64,000 nt of DNA from NCBI GenBank assembly GCA_019186985.1, contig JABARQ010000016.1, positions 184,066 through 248,065 on the forward strand. The letters run 5' to 3'. Every line of letters begins with the position of its first letter. Within the stretch, counting starts at the first letter, position 1. The notes under the pieces were generated by a model. That model was not told where the DNA came from and ran no database searches. It worked only from the letters and a program-made list of their open reading frames with translations. The stretch comes from Prosthecobacter sp. (GTDB taxonomy: Bacteria; Verrucomicrobiota; Verrucomicrobiia; Verrucomicrobiales; Verrucomicrobiaceae). A program made the translations under genes and the position numbers. Below are positions 1 to 8,506 of the stretch, in pieces.

Positions 1-1512
1 CACGGTCAGTCGCGGGGCCGCATGATGCGCGACCTGCAGGAAGGGCCCCAGGCGGCGCGGCGTACGAAATCCGGCGGGATGTGGCCGCGGGCCGTTGTGG
101 GCGTTCCAGGCGGCGAGTTCGGCGCGCAGTTCAGGATGACCGTGGTAGCCGCCGGTTCCCGGATCAATGAGCAGGGCGAGATCGCCATCCCAGACAGAAA
201 CGTGCAGCGCATCGGCATGGCCATGCGCGGCCAGGGGGCCAAAGCCCAGCGGAGAGGCATCAAGGCGCGCCACCCAGCCATGGCTGCGCAGCACCGCCAG
301 ACCGGAGGAGGGAAAGGCCTGCCATTCCGGCACGGACAGCCCGGTGGTGAAGATGCGCGAGGCGGGCATGGGCGGAGGGCCCAGCCACCAGTTCATCACG
401 CCAGCATCCCCGAGCAGCCAGGCCCGCATCTCCTCCATGCCGTTTGCCCGGACCAGGGCCAGTGGCAGGACGGCCGCGTCATCACTGTCGCCAAAGTCCC
501 AGGCCTCGCGTCCCTGGCCCAGGGCCAGCATGAAGCGTGCGGCCAGGGCCAGCCGGTCATGCACCTCACCGGCACGGCAGCCGACGGCACGCACGGCCTG
601 CCAGGCCAGCTCAAAGGCGAACGCATGATAATGCAAAGCTTGTTCGCGCGAGCCGCCGTCCGGGGCGAACTGGCGCAGCACCTCGCGCCCGAGCATCTCC
701 CAGGCGGCCTCGGCCGTGCAGGTCAGGCGGGCCAGGGCGGGCCAGCGGGAAACCGCCAGCACCAGGGCGGCAAGCTCTCCCAGCAGATGGTTGTTGGCCG
801 AAGATCCCCGTGAGCGATGACGCCAGATCCAGCCTGCATGAACGGCCACGACACGGCGGCGCAGCGCCGCCTGATGATCCCGCATCGAATGCCCCTTCGC
901 CACCTGGCCTGCGGACCAGGCGCCGACGAGGGCGTCAAACCACACAAAATTGATCAGACGCAGCGCAGCCTCGAGGGGGCTGGTCCAGTTGATGCCCGTG
1001 CCCGGTGGATTGCGCTCGCACCAGTCCTCGATCCAGAGCTGCGAGGTGCGGATCGCGTTCGCGTCATCATTGAGCCAGCCATGCATGGCCAGGCGCGTCA
1101 TTTCCGTCCAGCGGTTGATCTCCCAGATGCTGCGTGCGTCCGCACCATCGGGAAGACGGCGGTGGTTGATCAGGCGTGAAGGCGTGTCGTGGGCGATGAC
1201 CACGCCGCAGAAAGGGTCACGATGCCAGCAGGGCGGCGCGCCAACCTCCGCCTCGCGCCAGCCGAAGAGCTGCCAATGACCGGCCAGCAGGCGCTTCGCA
1301 TCCTCCGCAAGCTGGATGCGCAGGACCGCAGGCGCGGCGGCCTTGTCGGGCAGGCGCGGAACACGGTCATCCGCGTTGCCGATGTCGAGCGTGGCGCAGC
1401 GCCTGATAAAGCCGGCATCGTTGAGCCCCTTCCAACGGTCGGCGAGCCTGTGGGCCACCTCCCCGGGGCTCATGGCCCGGAGCCGGTGGACATACCATGC
1501 AAGCTGCGACAT
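1..1512 (-). CDS. Heparinase II/III family protein (3' end beyond window)
   Basis: The minus strand reads open for 504 codons from the ATG at 1512 to the left edge, with no stop, so the C-terminus is missing. An in-frame TAA lies eight codons upstream of that ATG (about 1534-1536) and no other start codon intervenes, which fixes the start; AAAGGG precedes it. The N-terminal helical part carries an 'SSANNHLLGELAAL' segment and the C-terminal part reads 'AAHGHADALHVSVWDG' followed by 'LLIDPGTGGYHG'. This is the hallmark of the heparinase II/III C-terminal beta domain (Pfam Heparinase_II_III type). Family members cleave uronic-acid polysaccharides such as heparan or alginate-like polymers by beta-elimination. 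The start shows no clear signal peptide, so it resembles the heparinase-like proteins found in polysaccharide biosynthesis loci, but the gene's downstream neighbours are outside the window. Substrate cannot be assigned. Confidence 0.85.
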   Translation of the reverse strand, partial: MSQLAWYVHRLRAMSPGEVAHRLADRWKGLNDAGFIRRCATLDIGNADDRVPRLPDKAAAPAVLRIQLAEDAKRLLAGHWQLFGWREAEVGAPPCWHRDPFCGVVIAHDTPSRLINHRRLPDGADARSIWEINRWTEMTRLAMHGWLNDDANAIRTSQLWIEDWCERNPPGTGINWTSPLEAALRLINFVWFDALVGAWSAGQVAKGHSMRDHQAALRRRVVAVHAGWIWRHRSRGSSANNHLLGELAALVLAVSRWPALARLTCTAEAAWEMLGREVLRQFAPDGGSREQALHYHAFAFELAWQAVRAVGCRAGEVHDRLALAARFMLALGQGREAWDFGDSDDAAVLPLALVRANGMEEMRAWLLGDAGVMNWWLGPPPMPASRIFTTGLSVPEWQAFPSSGLAVLRSHGWVARLDASPLGFGPLAAHGHADALHVSVWDGDLALLIDPGTGGYHGHPELRAELAAWNAHNGPRPHPAGFRTPRRLGPFLQVAHHAAPRLTV

Positions 1513-1701
1513 CCGGCCCTTTGTAGGCCGTGTTTAGGAACAGGCAAGGCGCTCTATGTGCTTCCATGTGTCGCAACTCTGATAATGCCGGGACTTCCAG
1601 GCCGATGTGTCGATTGACGCAGGACAAGGTTGTTGGTTAAAGCTGCCGCCTGCTGCCGGGAACGGTCCGTGTTCCGAACCCGCATGCCATTCCGTCCTGC
1701 C

Positions 1702-2871
1702 ATGAAAGCACTCCTGATTGCCTGCCGGTGGTTCGCCCTTGCGCTGATGGTTTCCGGCCTGACCGGCTGCCGCCTGCCCCCGGACATGACCCCGCAGGGC
1801 ACGACGGTCAGGCGTGCTGAATCCGCCACGGGCGGCAGCCTGTTCGCCGGCGCCTGGGAGCTGGGGCTTTCATCCAAATCCTCCTCCATCAACAACGTGG
1901 CGCGCATGTTCGCCGGGCTGCCCGGCTCCTCCGCCTCCCTGCATCATCAGCAGCAGATGGAATCCCTCTGGCGCACCCATGAATGGTCTCGCGGTGCCAA
2001 AGTGCGCGCCTGGGCCGCCTCGGAAATCGCCGATCTGCAGGGGCATCGCGCCCTGTTCTATCCCTTCAGCGGACCGGACTACCTCTTTGCCCACGAACTC
2101 TTTCCTCATGCCGAAACCTACGTGCTCTGCGGCCTGGAGCCCGCCGAACCCCTGCCCGACCTGCAAAGCCTGTCCGATGGAGAAGTCGCCGCCGGCCTCG
2201 ACTCCCTCCGCCGCGCCTTGGACAGCATCATGAACGCCGGCTACTTCATCACCGTGGACATGCGCCGCGACCTGCAGTCGAGCCGGTTCCGCGGGGTGCT
2301 CCCCGTGCTGCTCACCTTCCTGGCCCGCACGGGCGCCACGGTGGAAAGCGTGGACATCGTGCGCATCGACGCCTCGGGCAACGCCGTCCTGGCCGGCACC
2401 TACCAGGGCGCGGCCCCAGGCTTGATGATCCGTTTTCACCAGGGCTTTGGCGGCATGAAGCGGCTGTTTTACTTCCGCCAGGACCTGTCCAACTCCGGCA
2501 CGCGCCCCGGCGGCCCCTTCCTGACCTTCGTGTCCAAGCAGGGCTATCCACCCGCCCTGGTCAAAAGCGCGTCCTACCTGATGCACGACGACGCTTTTTC
2601 CACCATCCGCAACCACCTTGTGCGCAGCACCAGCGGCCTGGTGCAGGATCCTTCCGGAGTACCCTGGCGGACGCTCGCTGGCAGCGGCCTGTCGCTTTCC
2701 CTCTATGGCAGCTACCAGGGCACCATCGGCATCTTCTCCCAGCAGCAGCCGGATCTGGTCAGCGCCTACCGCAGCGGTCACTACCGGGTGCAGCCCGTGG
2801 ACTTTGGCTTTGGCTACCTCTACCAGCCGGAACGCACCAGCATCCTCGTCGCCAGGCCCCGGCCCAGGTGA
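1702..2871 (+). CDS. Putative lipoprotein, function unknown
   Basis: A 389-residue protein if started at 1702, where the reading frame begins 'MKALLIACRWFALALMVSGLTGC': a short basic n-region, a hydrophobic core and an LTGC lipobox, which point to export and lipidation. Upstream in-frame ATGs at 1630 and 1684 would place extra residues before the signal peptide and are less likely; no strong ribosome-binding site decides it. The mature part has no motif I recognise. It alternates short helices and strand-like segments, contains several Ser/Gly-rich stretches, and ends with a beta-rich portion ('LSLYGSYQGTIGIF'). It is transcribed divergently from the heparinase-like gene and followed on the same strand by phosphofructokinase after about 140 bp. 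I cannot name a family; a Verrucomicrobia-restricted lipoprotein is a guess. Confidence 0.6.
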   Translation: MKALLIACRWFALALMVSGLTGCRLPPDMTPQGTTVRRAESATGGSLFAGAWELGLSSKSSSINNVARMFAGLPGSSASLHHQQQMESLWRTHEWSRGAKVRAWAASEIADLQGHRALFYPFSGPDYLFAHELFPHAETYVLCGLEPAEPLPDLQSLSDGEVAAGLDSLRRALDSIMNAGYFITVDMRRDLQSSRFRGVLPVLLTFLARTGATVESVDIVRIDASGNAVLAGTYQGAAPGLMIRFHQGFGGMKRLFYFRQDLSNSGTRPGGPFLTFVSKQGYPPALVKSASYLMHDDAFSTIRNHLVRSTSGLVQDPSGVPWRTLAGSGLSLSLYGSYQGTIGIFSQQQPDLVSAYRSGHYRVQPVDFGFGYLYQPERTSILVARPRPR

Positions 2872-3008
2872 TCTGCCTTTGGAGAGGAGTTCTGCATCCT
2901 TTCAAAACTTCCCCGAGAGCGTGGCTTGCCACCCCCGCGCAGCCCGCTATGACTGGCGGCCCGCCGGACAGGTTTCCCGAAAATCCTGCCGACGGGTCTC
3001 CCCCAACC

Positions 3009-4154
3009 ATGTCCCTCTCCCCCGAAAGCCCCGTGGCCGTCCTTTGCAGTGGCGGCGATGCCCCTGGTATGAACGCCTTCCTGCGCGCCGTGGTGCGCCT
3101 GGGGCTGAACAGGCACCAGATCCCGGTCTATGGCATCCGTGACGGCTACCGCGGCCTGGTCCGCGCCGCCCGTCAGGTCAACAGTGACGCCGACGCCCTC
3201 TACCGCCTGAAGCAGGAGATCGAGCGCAACATCGGCAACCGCGGCCTCATCGACGCCCAGCAGTGCATCATCCAGATGGACCATGCCAGCGTCTCCGGCA
3301 TCATGGGCAAGGGCGGCACCATCCTCGGCTCCGCACGCTGCCTCGACTTCCACAAGCCTGAAGTCCGCCGCGAAGTCATCGAGCTCCTGGAAAAACTCGG
3401 CGTCCGCGCCCTCATTGTCAGCGGCGGCGACGGCTCACTGACCGGCGCCCGGCTGCTCGCCGAGGAAAGCGACCTGCGCATCATCGGCGTGCCCGCCACC
3501 ATCGACAACGACCTGCAGTTCACCGAAATGTCCCTCGGCGTCGACACCGCCGTGCACACCCTGGTCTGGGCCGTCGACCACTTCATCGACACCGCACGCA
3601 GCCATCGCCGCGTCATGGTCCTGGAGACCATGGGCCGTGAGAGCGGCGACCTCGCCCGCATGGCCGCCCTGGCCTCTGGCGCGGAAATGGTCATCACCCC
3701 GGAGAGCGGCGCCCTCACCGAGGAGCGCATGCGCGGCCTTGCCGAAAAAATCGAAGGCGCCATGACCCGCGGCCGCGGCCATGTCATCGTCCTCATCGCC
3801 GAAGGCGTGAAGTTTGAGCCCGAGCAGAAGCGCAATGGCGCCTATGTCCTGCGCGACGCCTTCCAGGCCTACTTCCAGCGTGAAGGTGCCCCCTTCCCCG
3901 ACCTCGAGGTCCGCCCCTCCGTCCTGGGCCACCTTCAGCGCGGCGGTCATTCCACCCCCGGCGACTGCATCCTCGCCGCCCGTTTTGCCGAAGAAGCCTG
4001 GAAGGCCCTGCTCGATCCCAAGGGCATCAACGGCATCACCGCACTGCGGTATAACAAGGTGGAGATCGTGCCCTTCGGCTGCCCGGACCTCCCCGAACGC
4101 GCCATCCACTCCCGCGCCATGGACGCCCTGCACGACGACCTCGCCAACTGGTAG
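3009..4154 (+). CDS. pfkA: 6-phosphofructokinase
   Basis: Phosphorylates fructose 6-phosphate to the 1,6-bisphosphate in glycolysis. The 381-residue product begins with the nucleotide-binding 'CSGGDAPGMNA' loop (residues 13-23), has 'GGDGS' at 139-143 and 'PATIDND' at 162-168 (catalytic Asp region), then 'TMGRESGDLA' and 'GHLQRGG'. In this family Gly at the fourth GGDG position together with a non-Lys residue before TIDND is typical of ATP-dependent enzymes, whereas PPi-dependent ones use GGDD and PKTIDND; ATP dependence is therefore inferred. The open frame extends about 1 kb upstream as a shadow of the previous gene, so I start at the ATG at 3009, where similarity to the family begins. A GC-rich hairpin with a T-run follows the stop. 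Confidence 0.93.
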   Translation: MSLSPESPVAVLCSGGDAPGMNAFLRAVVRLGLNRHQIPVYGIRDGYRGLVRAARQVNSDADALYRLKQEIERNIGNRGLIDAQQCIIQMDHASVSGIMGKGGTILGSARCLDFHKPEVRREVIELLEKLGVRALIVSGGDGSLTGARLLAEESDLRIIGVPATIDNDLQFTEMSLGVDTAVHTLVWAVDHFIDTARSHRRVMVLETMGRESGDLARMAALASGAEMVITPESGALTEERMRGLAEKIEGAMTRGRGHVIVLIAEGVKFEPEQKRNGAYVLRDAFQAYFQREGAPFPDLEVRPSVLGHLQRGGHSTPGDCILAARFAEEAWKALLDPKGINGITALRYNKVEIVPFGCPDLPERAIHSRAMDALHDDLANW

Positions 4155-4220
4155 GAGAGGGACAAACAAGGCCTGAGATTCTGGCGATGTGGCTTCAGGG
4201 GCGGGTTGCACCCCGGAAAA

Positions 4221-4248
4221 GGGGCGCTAACCTCCGCGCCCCGTTTTC
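4221..4248 (+). terminator. Rho-independent terminator after pfkA
   Basis: A 7-bp perfect stem (GGGGCGC at 4221-4227 with GCGCCCC at 4236-4242), an 8-nt loop, then GTTTTC. It lies 67 bp after the pfkA stop and only 15 bp before the argH start, so it probably separates the two transcripts, or acts as an attenuator if argH is read from further upstream. Confidence 0.55.
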
Positions 4249-4262
4249 TCCCCTGAATCACC

Positions 4263-5627
4263 ATGTGGAAAGGCCGTTTCTCCCAGCCCACCAGCCAGCT
4301 CGTGCAGAGCTATGGCGAATCCGTGTCCTTTGACTGGCGGCTCTACGCCCACGACATCCGGGGCAGCATCGCCCACTCCAAGGGCCTGCTCAAGGCAGGC
4401 ATCATCACCGCCGAGGAACAGGCTGAGATCGAAAGAGGCCTGCTTGAAATCCGGCACGAGATCGAAACCGGCAACTTCGAGTGGAAGGAATCCCTCGAGG
4501 ACGTACACATGAACATCGAGGCCGAGCTGACCCGGCGCATCGGCCCGGCGGGTGCCAGGTTGCACACCGCCCGCAGCCGCAACGACCAGGTCGCCACTGA
4601 TGTCCGCCTTTACACCCGCGACGCCGTGGACGCCCTCATCACCCTCATCCAGGGACTTCAGCGCGCCTTGATCGAGGCCGCCGAACGAGCCGGAGCCGCC
4701 GTCGTGCCTGGTTACACCCACCTTCAGCGCGGCCAGCCCGTCCTCTTCGCCCATCACCTGCTGGCCTATGTGGAGATGCTGTCCCGCGACAGCGCCCGCC
4801 TTCTGGACGCCCGCAGACGCATTGATGTCATGCCCCTCGGCTCCGGGGCACTCGCCGGCAGCACGATCATCCTTGACCGCGAGTTCGTGGCCGCCCAGCT
4901 CGGCTTCGCCGCCGTCACCCAGAACTCCATGGACGCCGTCAGCGACCGCGACTTCGCGGCGGAGGTCCTGTTCGCCATCGCCCTCTGCGGCGTCCACCTC
5001 TCCCGGCTGAGCGAGGACGTCATCCTCTGGTGCAGCGCCGAGTTCGGCTTCATCACCCTCAGCGACGCCCACACCACCGGCTCGTCGCTCATGCCGCAGA
5101 AGAAGAACCCGGACGTCGCCGAACTCACCCGCGGCAAGTCCGGCCGCCTCGTCGGCAACCTCATGGCCCTGATCACCCTGCTCAAGGGCCTGCCCATGAC
5201 CTACAACCGCGACATGCAGGAGGACAAGGAGCCCCTGTTTGACAGCATCGACACCCTCAAGGCCGCCCTGGCCGTGTTCGCCGAGATGATCGCCGGCATG
5301 GAGGTCAACGAAGCACGCACCCGCGCCGCCACCAGCGACCCGATGCTGCTCGCCACCGACCTCGCCGACTACCTGGTGAACCATGGCGTGCCCTTCCGCC
5401 AGGCCCATGAGGTCATCGGCAAGCTCGTCGCCCACAGCATTGCGGAAAAGACCGCCTTCGCCGACATCCCGCTGGCGAAGTACCAGGAATTCTCCCCCGC
5501 CTTTGAGGCCGACCTCTTCGCCTGCCTGAACCTCGAAACCGCGCTCGCCGCCCGCCAGGGCATCGGCGCCCCCTCGCCGAAAAACGTCGCCGCGCAGATC
5601 GCCCGCTGGAAGGAGGCGCTTTCGTGA
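4263..5627 (+). CDS. argH: Argininosuccinate lyase
   Basis: Catalyses the last step of arginine synthesis, argininosuccinate to arginine plus fumarate, as a cytosolic homotetramer of the fumarase/aspartase superfamily. At 454 residues it has the usual length. The three conserved blocks are visible: 'HTARSRNDQ' at 101-109, 'YTHLQRGQP' at 151-159 (proton-transfer His), and the flexible signature loop 'SSLMPQKKNPD' at 274-284 with the catalytic Ser. The ATG at 4263 gives the canonical N-terminus 'MWKGRFSQPT'. Its stop overlaps the GTG start of the Nudix gene, so the two are translationally coupled. No other arg genes lie in the window. Confidence 0.97.
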   Translation: MWKGRFSQPTSQLVQSYGESVSFDWRLYAHDIRGSIAHSKGLLKAGIITAEEQAEIERGLLEIRHEIETGNFEWKESLEDVHMNIEAELTRRIGPAGARLHTARSRNDQVATDVRLYTRDAVDALITLIQGLQRALIEAAERAGAAVVPGYTHLQRGQPVLFAHHLLAYVEMLSRDSARLLDARRRIDVMPLGSGALAGSTIILDREFVAAQLGFAAVTQNSMDAVSDRDFAAEVLFAIALCGVHLSRLSEDVILWCSAEFGFITLSDAHTTGSSLMPQKKNPDVAELTRGKSGRLVGNLMALITLLKGLPMTYNRDMQEDKEPLFDSIDTLKAALAVFAEMIAGMEVNEARTRAATSDPMLLATDLADYLVNHGVPFRQAHEVIGKLVAHSIAEKTAFADIPLAKYQEFSPAFEADLFACLNLETALAARQGIGAPSPKNVAAQIARWKEALS

Positions 5628-6283
5628 GCACCCCGGGTGGAGCAACCTTCCAGGCTGCCCGCAAAGACAGTCCGGACGCCTGTGACTTTCCGCTCTTCCA
5701 TGAGCAGGACCGCCCGGGCTGGAGGACTGTGAAGGACGAACGCCTGTTCGACAACCCCCACGTCGGCGTGGATCGCGTGGAGGTGCTGACCCCCCATCGC
5801 CGCGAGCAGCCCGTGCCCTGGCTGGTCGTGAAGCGCAAGGCCGCCGTCGCCATCGCCCCGGTCACCGAGTCGGGCGACCTTGTCCTCATTCTCCAGGAGC
5901 GCATCCCCGTCGCCGAGGACTGCCTGGAATTTCCCGCCGGCCAGATCGACTGCGCGGTCACCGACATCACCTGTGAAACGATCCGCAAAACCGCCCTTCG
6001 TGAGCTGGCCGAGGAAACCGGCTACGCCCTCGCGCCAGGCGGCAGGCTGGAGCCCCTCGGCTGGTTCCTGCCCTCGCAAGGTTTCACCGACGAACACGTT
6101 TATCTTTTCAAAGCGGAGCCCGTGCGCGTCGCCGGCCAGCCCTCACCGGATGGCAGCGAGCACATCAGCCCCGCGCGGCTTGTCAGCCCGGGAGAACTGC
6201 GGAGGATGATCGCTGCCAGTGAGATCACCACCGCCCTGACGCTGGCGCTCTACGCGCGGATGGCGGCCAAGGGATCAATCTAA
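5624..6283 (+). CDS. Nudix hydrolase, ADP-ribose pyrophosphatase-like
   Basis: A 219-residue Nudix-fold hydrolase, likely cleaving ADP-ribose or a related nucleoside diphosphate derivative. The Nudix box is present in the form 'E..AGQ....CETIRKTALRELAEETGY': the E-x7-RE-x2-EExG core is intact, while the loop between the first Gly and the first Glu is a few residues longer than the textbook G-x5-E. 'EFPAGQID' before the box is the usual ADP-ribose pyrophosphatase context. It starts with GTG at 5624, overlapping the argH stop by 4 nt, with AAGGAGG at about 5610-5616 as a well-spaced ribosome-binding site. tatC follows 35 bp downstream. Confidence 0.85.
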   Translation: MSTPGGATFQAARKDSPDACDFPLFHEQDRPGWRTVKDERLFDNPHVGVDRVEVLTPHRREQPVPWLVVKRKAAVAIAPVTESGDLVLILQERIPVAEDCLEFPAGQIDCAVTDITCETIRKTALRELAEETGYALAPGGRLEPLGWFLPSQGFTDEHVYLFKAEPVRVAGQPSPDGSEHISPARLVSPGELRRMIAASEITTALTLALYARMAAKGSI

Positions 6284-6318
6284 CCCCGTCTGCAACGCAC
6301 CCGTTTTTCATCACCGAT

Positions 6319-7536
6319 ATGTGGCAAGGCCTCCTGACCAAAGTCTTCAAAGCCCGCGAGAAGATCGCCCTGAACCTCAATCCCCAGGACGAGGAGAAGC
6401 CCTTCCTCGACCATCTTGAGGACCTGCGCAGCATGCTGGTGCGCATTGCCGTGACGCTGCTCGTCTGCGTGCTTGGCACCTTCGTCTTCAACAAGCAGCT
6501 CACCGACATCGTGCTTCTGCCCTACCAGTGGGCCGGGGAAACCGCCAAGGCCACCATCCTTCAAAATGCGACGGACGCCGGCCAGCCGCCGCCCCTGGTG
6601 GAGTTCCGCAAGCCGAGCACGCGCACCCCGCAGGAAGGCTTCATGGCCTCCGTCAACGTCTCCATGATCGCCGCCGTGATCATCAGCTTCCCGCTGCTGC
6701 TGCTCTACCTCCTGCAGTTCATCCTGCCCGGGCTGAAGGACACCGAGAAGAAGGTGCTGTTCCCGGCCCTTGCCGTCGGGTTCGGCCTCTTCCTCACCGG
6801 CGTCACCTTCTCCTACTTCATGGTGCTGCCACGGGCCCTGGACTTCTTCTTCGTCTGGAACTTCGACCATGGCTTCGAAAGCACCTGGATGCTCGGCGAC
6901 TACATCACCTTCGCCACGCGCTTCATCCTCATCTTCGGCATCAGCTTCGAGCTGCCCGTGGTCGTCATGGCCCTCGTGAAGCTCGACTTCCTCTCCTACA
7001 AGCTGATGAAGACCACGCGCAAGCACGCCATCATCGCCATCGCCATCTTCTCCGCCGTCATCACGCCGACCCAGGACGTGCTCACCCTGCTGCTGCTGGC
7101 CGGCCCCCTCTACATCCTTTATGAAATCTGCATCTGGCTGGCCTACTTCATCGAGAAGAAGGACCGTGAGGCCTTCCCGGAATACTACGCCCAGATCGAA
7201 AAGGACGAAAAGGAGCTTGAGCAGGAGGTGAAGGACGACTGGGACAACGAAAATTACAACCCCTGGTTCTCCGAGGACGACTCCACCGAGAAGGACCTTG
7301 AGGACGAATACCAGCGCCCGCCGCGCCCCTCGGCCCCGCCGCCTGAAGTCGAAAAAGCCCCCAACACCGTGGCCATGAACGACCCGGTGGATGAAGGTGA
7401 GGACCAGGGCTCCGTCATGCCTGACGAGGAGGAGCTGCCGCCTTCCCCGGAGCCTGCGGCTCCCGAAAAAACCACCGAGGAGCTCGCCCGCGAGGACGAA
7501 GAACGAAGTGGCAATCCCCCGCCCCCCGCCCCCTGA
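6319..7536 (+). CDS. tatC: Sec-independent protein translocase TatC, with acidic C-terminal tail
   Basis: Multi-spanning core of the twin-arginine translocon, which recognises the signal peptides of folded exported proteins. The conserved N-terminal 'FLDHLEDLRSMLVR' (about 29-42) precedes the first membrane helix; later come 'FILPGLKDTEK', 'FSYFMVLPRALDFF' and 'FGISFELPVVV', matching the six-helix TatC fold. The loop after helix 1 is somewhat long. At 405 residues the protein is far longer than most TatC (about 250): residues from about 281 form a Glu/Asp/Pro-rich cytoplasmic tail ending 'GNPPPPAP'. No tatA/tatB gene is adjacent. The UPF0502 gene starts 7 nt after the stop, suggesting co-transcription. 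Confidence 0.93.
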   Translation: MWQGLLTKVFKAREKIALNLNPQDEEKPFLDHLEDLRSMLVRIAVTLLVCVLGTFVFNKQLTDIVLLPYQWAGETAKATILQNATDAGQPPPLVEFRKPSTRTPQEGFMASVNVSMIAAVIISFPLLLLYLLQFILPGLKDTEKKVLFPALAVGFGLFLTGVTFSYFMVLPRALDFFFVWNFDHGFESTWMLGDYITFATRFILIFGISFELPVVVMALVKLDFLSYKLMKTTRKHAIIAIAIFSAVITPTQDVLTLLLLAGPLYILYEICIWLAYFIEKKDREAFPEYYAQIEKDEKELEQEVKDDWDNENYNPWFSEDDSTEKDLEDEYQRPPRPSAPPPEVEKAPNTVAMNDPVDEGEDQGSVMPDEEELPPSPEPAAPEKTTEELAREDEERSGNPPPPAP

Positions 7537-7543
7537 TCCTCCC

Positions 7544-8317
7544 ATGTCCGTCATCGACCCGCTCAACGCCATCGAGGCACGCATCCTCGGCTGCCTTCTT
7601 GAGAAGGAGATCACCCTGCCGGATTACTACCCGCTGACGCTCAACGCCCTCACCGCCGCCTGCAACCAGACGACAAACCGTGAGCCCATCATGAACCTGG
7701 ATGACAACCAGGTCCGACGTGCCCTGGACTCCCTGAAAGCCCGGGGCTGGGTCTTTGAAATCAGCATCGTCGGCGCCCGGGTGAACAAATACCGCCACAA
7801 CCTGAAGGCCCGGCTTCCAGGCCTTGAACACCCCTCAGTCTGCCTGCTCTGCGTCCTCCTCCTGCGCGGCGAGCAGACCCTCGGCGAACTGCGCCAGCGC
7901 ACCGAACGCCTGCAGAGCTTCCCTGACCTGCCCGCCGTCGAGGCGGAGCTGATGAAGCTCATCACCTACAGTGAAGGCCCCCTCGTCGCCTGCCTGCCCG
8001 CCGGGCCCGGACGTCGCGTCGCCCAATATGCCCAACTCCTGACGGGCGAACCCGCCACCGGCCTGGCCCCGAAGGAAATCATCCAGTTTTCCACCCCTGC
8101 CGCAGACCCCGCCGCCTACGGCAGCCTTCCAGAGTTTCCCCAGGCCGCCTATTCCGCGCCTGTGTATCCGCCGTCCGCCCCCACAGCGCCGCTCCCACCT
8201 CCCGCCGCTCCCACTGCCATTGACGACCAGGCCTGGCGCCAGCGCATGGAGATGGAAATCGAAATCCTCAAGGCCCAGCTCAACCGCCTCAAGGTCCGGC
8301 TCGGCGTGGAGGACTGA
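7544..8317 (+). CDS. UPF0502/DUF480 (YceH-like) family protein
   Basis: A 257-residue product matching the YceH/DUF480 family: 'EARILGCLLEKEITLPDYYPLTLNAL..ACNQ..NREP' followed by 'LDSLKARGWV', and a second winged-helix unit with 'CLLCVLLLRGEQTLGELRQRTERL'. The family consists of two winged-helix domains; its function is unknown. The C-terminal part is a Pro/Ala-rich linker (about residues 185-225) leading to a short helix resembling a coiled coil, a common ending in this family. I start at the ATG at 7544; the frame is open upstream only as a shadow of the tatC tail. Confidence 0.88.
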   Translation: MSVIDPLNAIEARILGCLLEKEITLPDYYPLTLNALTAACNQTTNREPIMNLDDNQVRRALDSLKARGWVFEISIVGARVNKYRHNLKARLPGLEHPSVCLLCVLLLRGEQTLGELRQRTERLQSFPDLPAVEAELMKLITYSEGPLVACLPAGPGRRVAQYAQLLTGEPATGLAPKEIIQFSTPAADPAAYGSLPEFPQAAYSAPVYPPSAPTAPLPPPAAPTAIDDQAWRQRMEMEIEILKAQLNRLKVRLGVED

Positions 8318-8506
8318 AGCAATCGCTCAGATCTGTTGGTAATTCCGAAGTAAAAACCCGGAACCCGAACCCCAAAAACTCCATTCGGACTTCGTGAAGC
8401 GGGTCCAAATCCTGCGTGGCAGAGCCGCAGCCAAGCTTTGAGGTCCACCTCATTTTAAGGCTTGTCATCCTGCATGACTTTGAAGTGGAATGACTTTGAT
8501 TGACTT

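Noticed and set aside
22..813. A 263-codon plus-strand open frame at the left edge
   Set aside because: The minus strand in the same place encodes the heparinase II/III-like protein with clear motifs; the plus frame is a low-information Gly/Gln/His-rich shadow.
1983..3008. N-terminal extension of the phosphofructokinase frame
   Set aside because: The frame is open but its protein has no similarity to the family and overlaps the lipoprotein gene in another frame.
4227..5645. A 472-codon minus-strand frame opposite argH
   Set aside because: Its composition (Gly, Val, Asp-rich) is the typical reverse-complement image of an Ala/Arg-rich coding strand; argH is certain.
6280..7614. A 444-codon minus-strand frame opposite tatC
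   Set aside because: Shadow of tatC; long Gly/Glu/Asp runs mirror the Pro- and Ser-coding positions of the real gene's tail.
8399..8430. A tRNA gene
   Set aside because: Only a T-arm-like hairpin is found; no complementary acceptor arm lies within 60-80 nt upstream and no anticodon arm fits, so it is not called as a tRNA.
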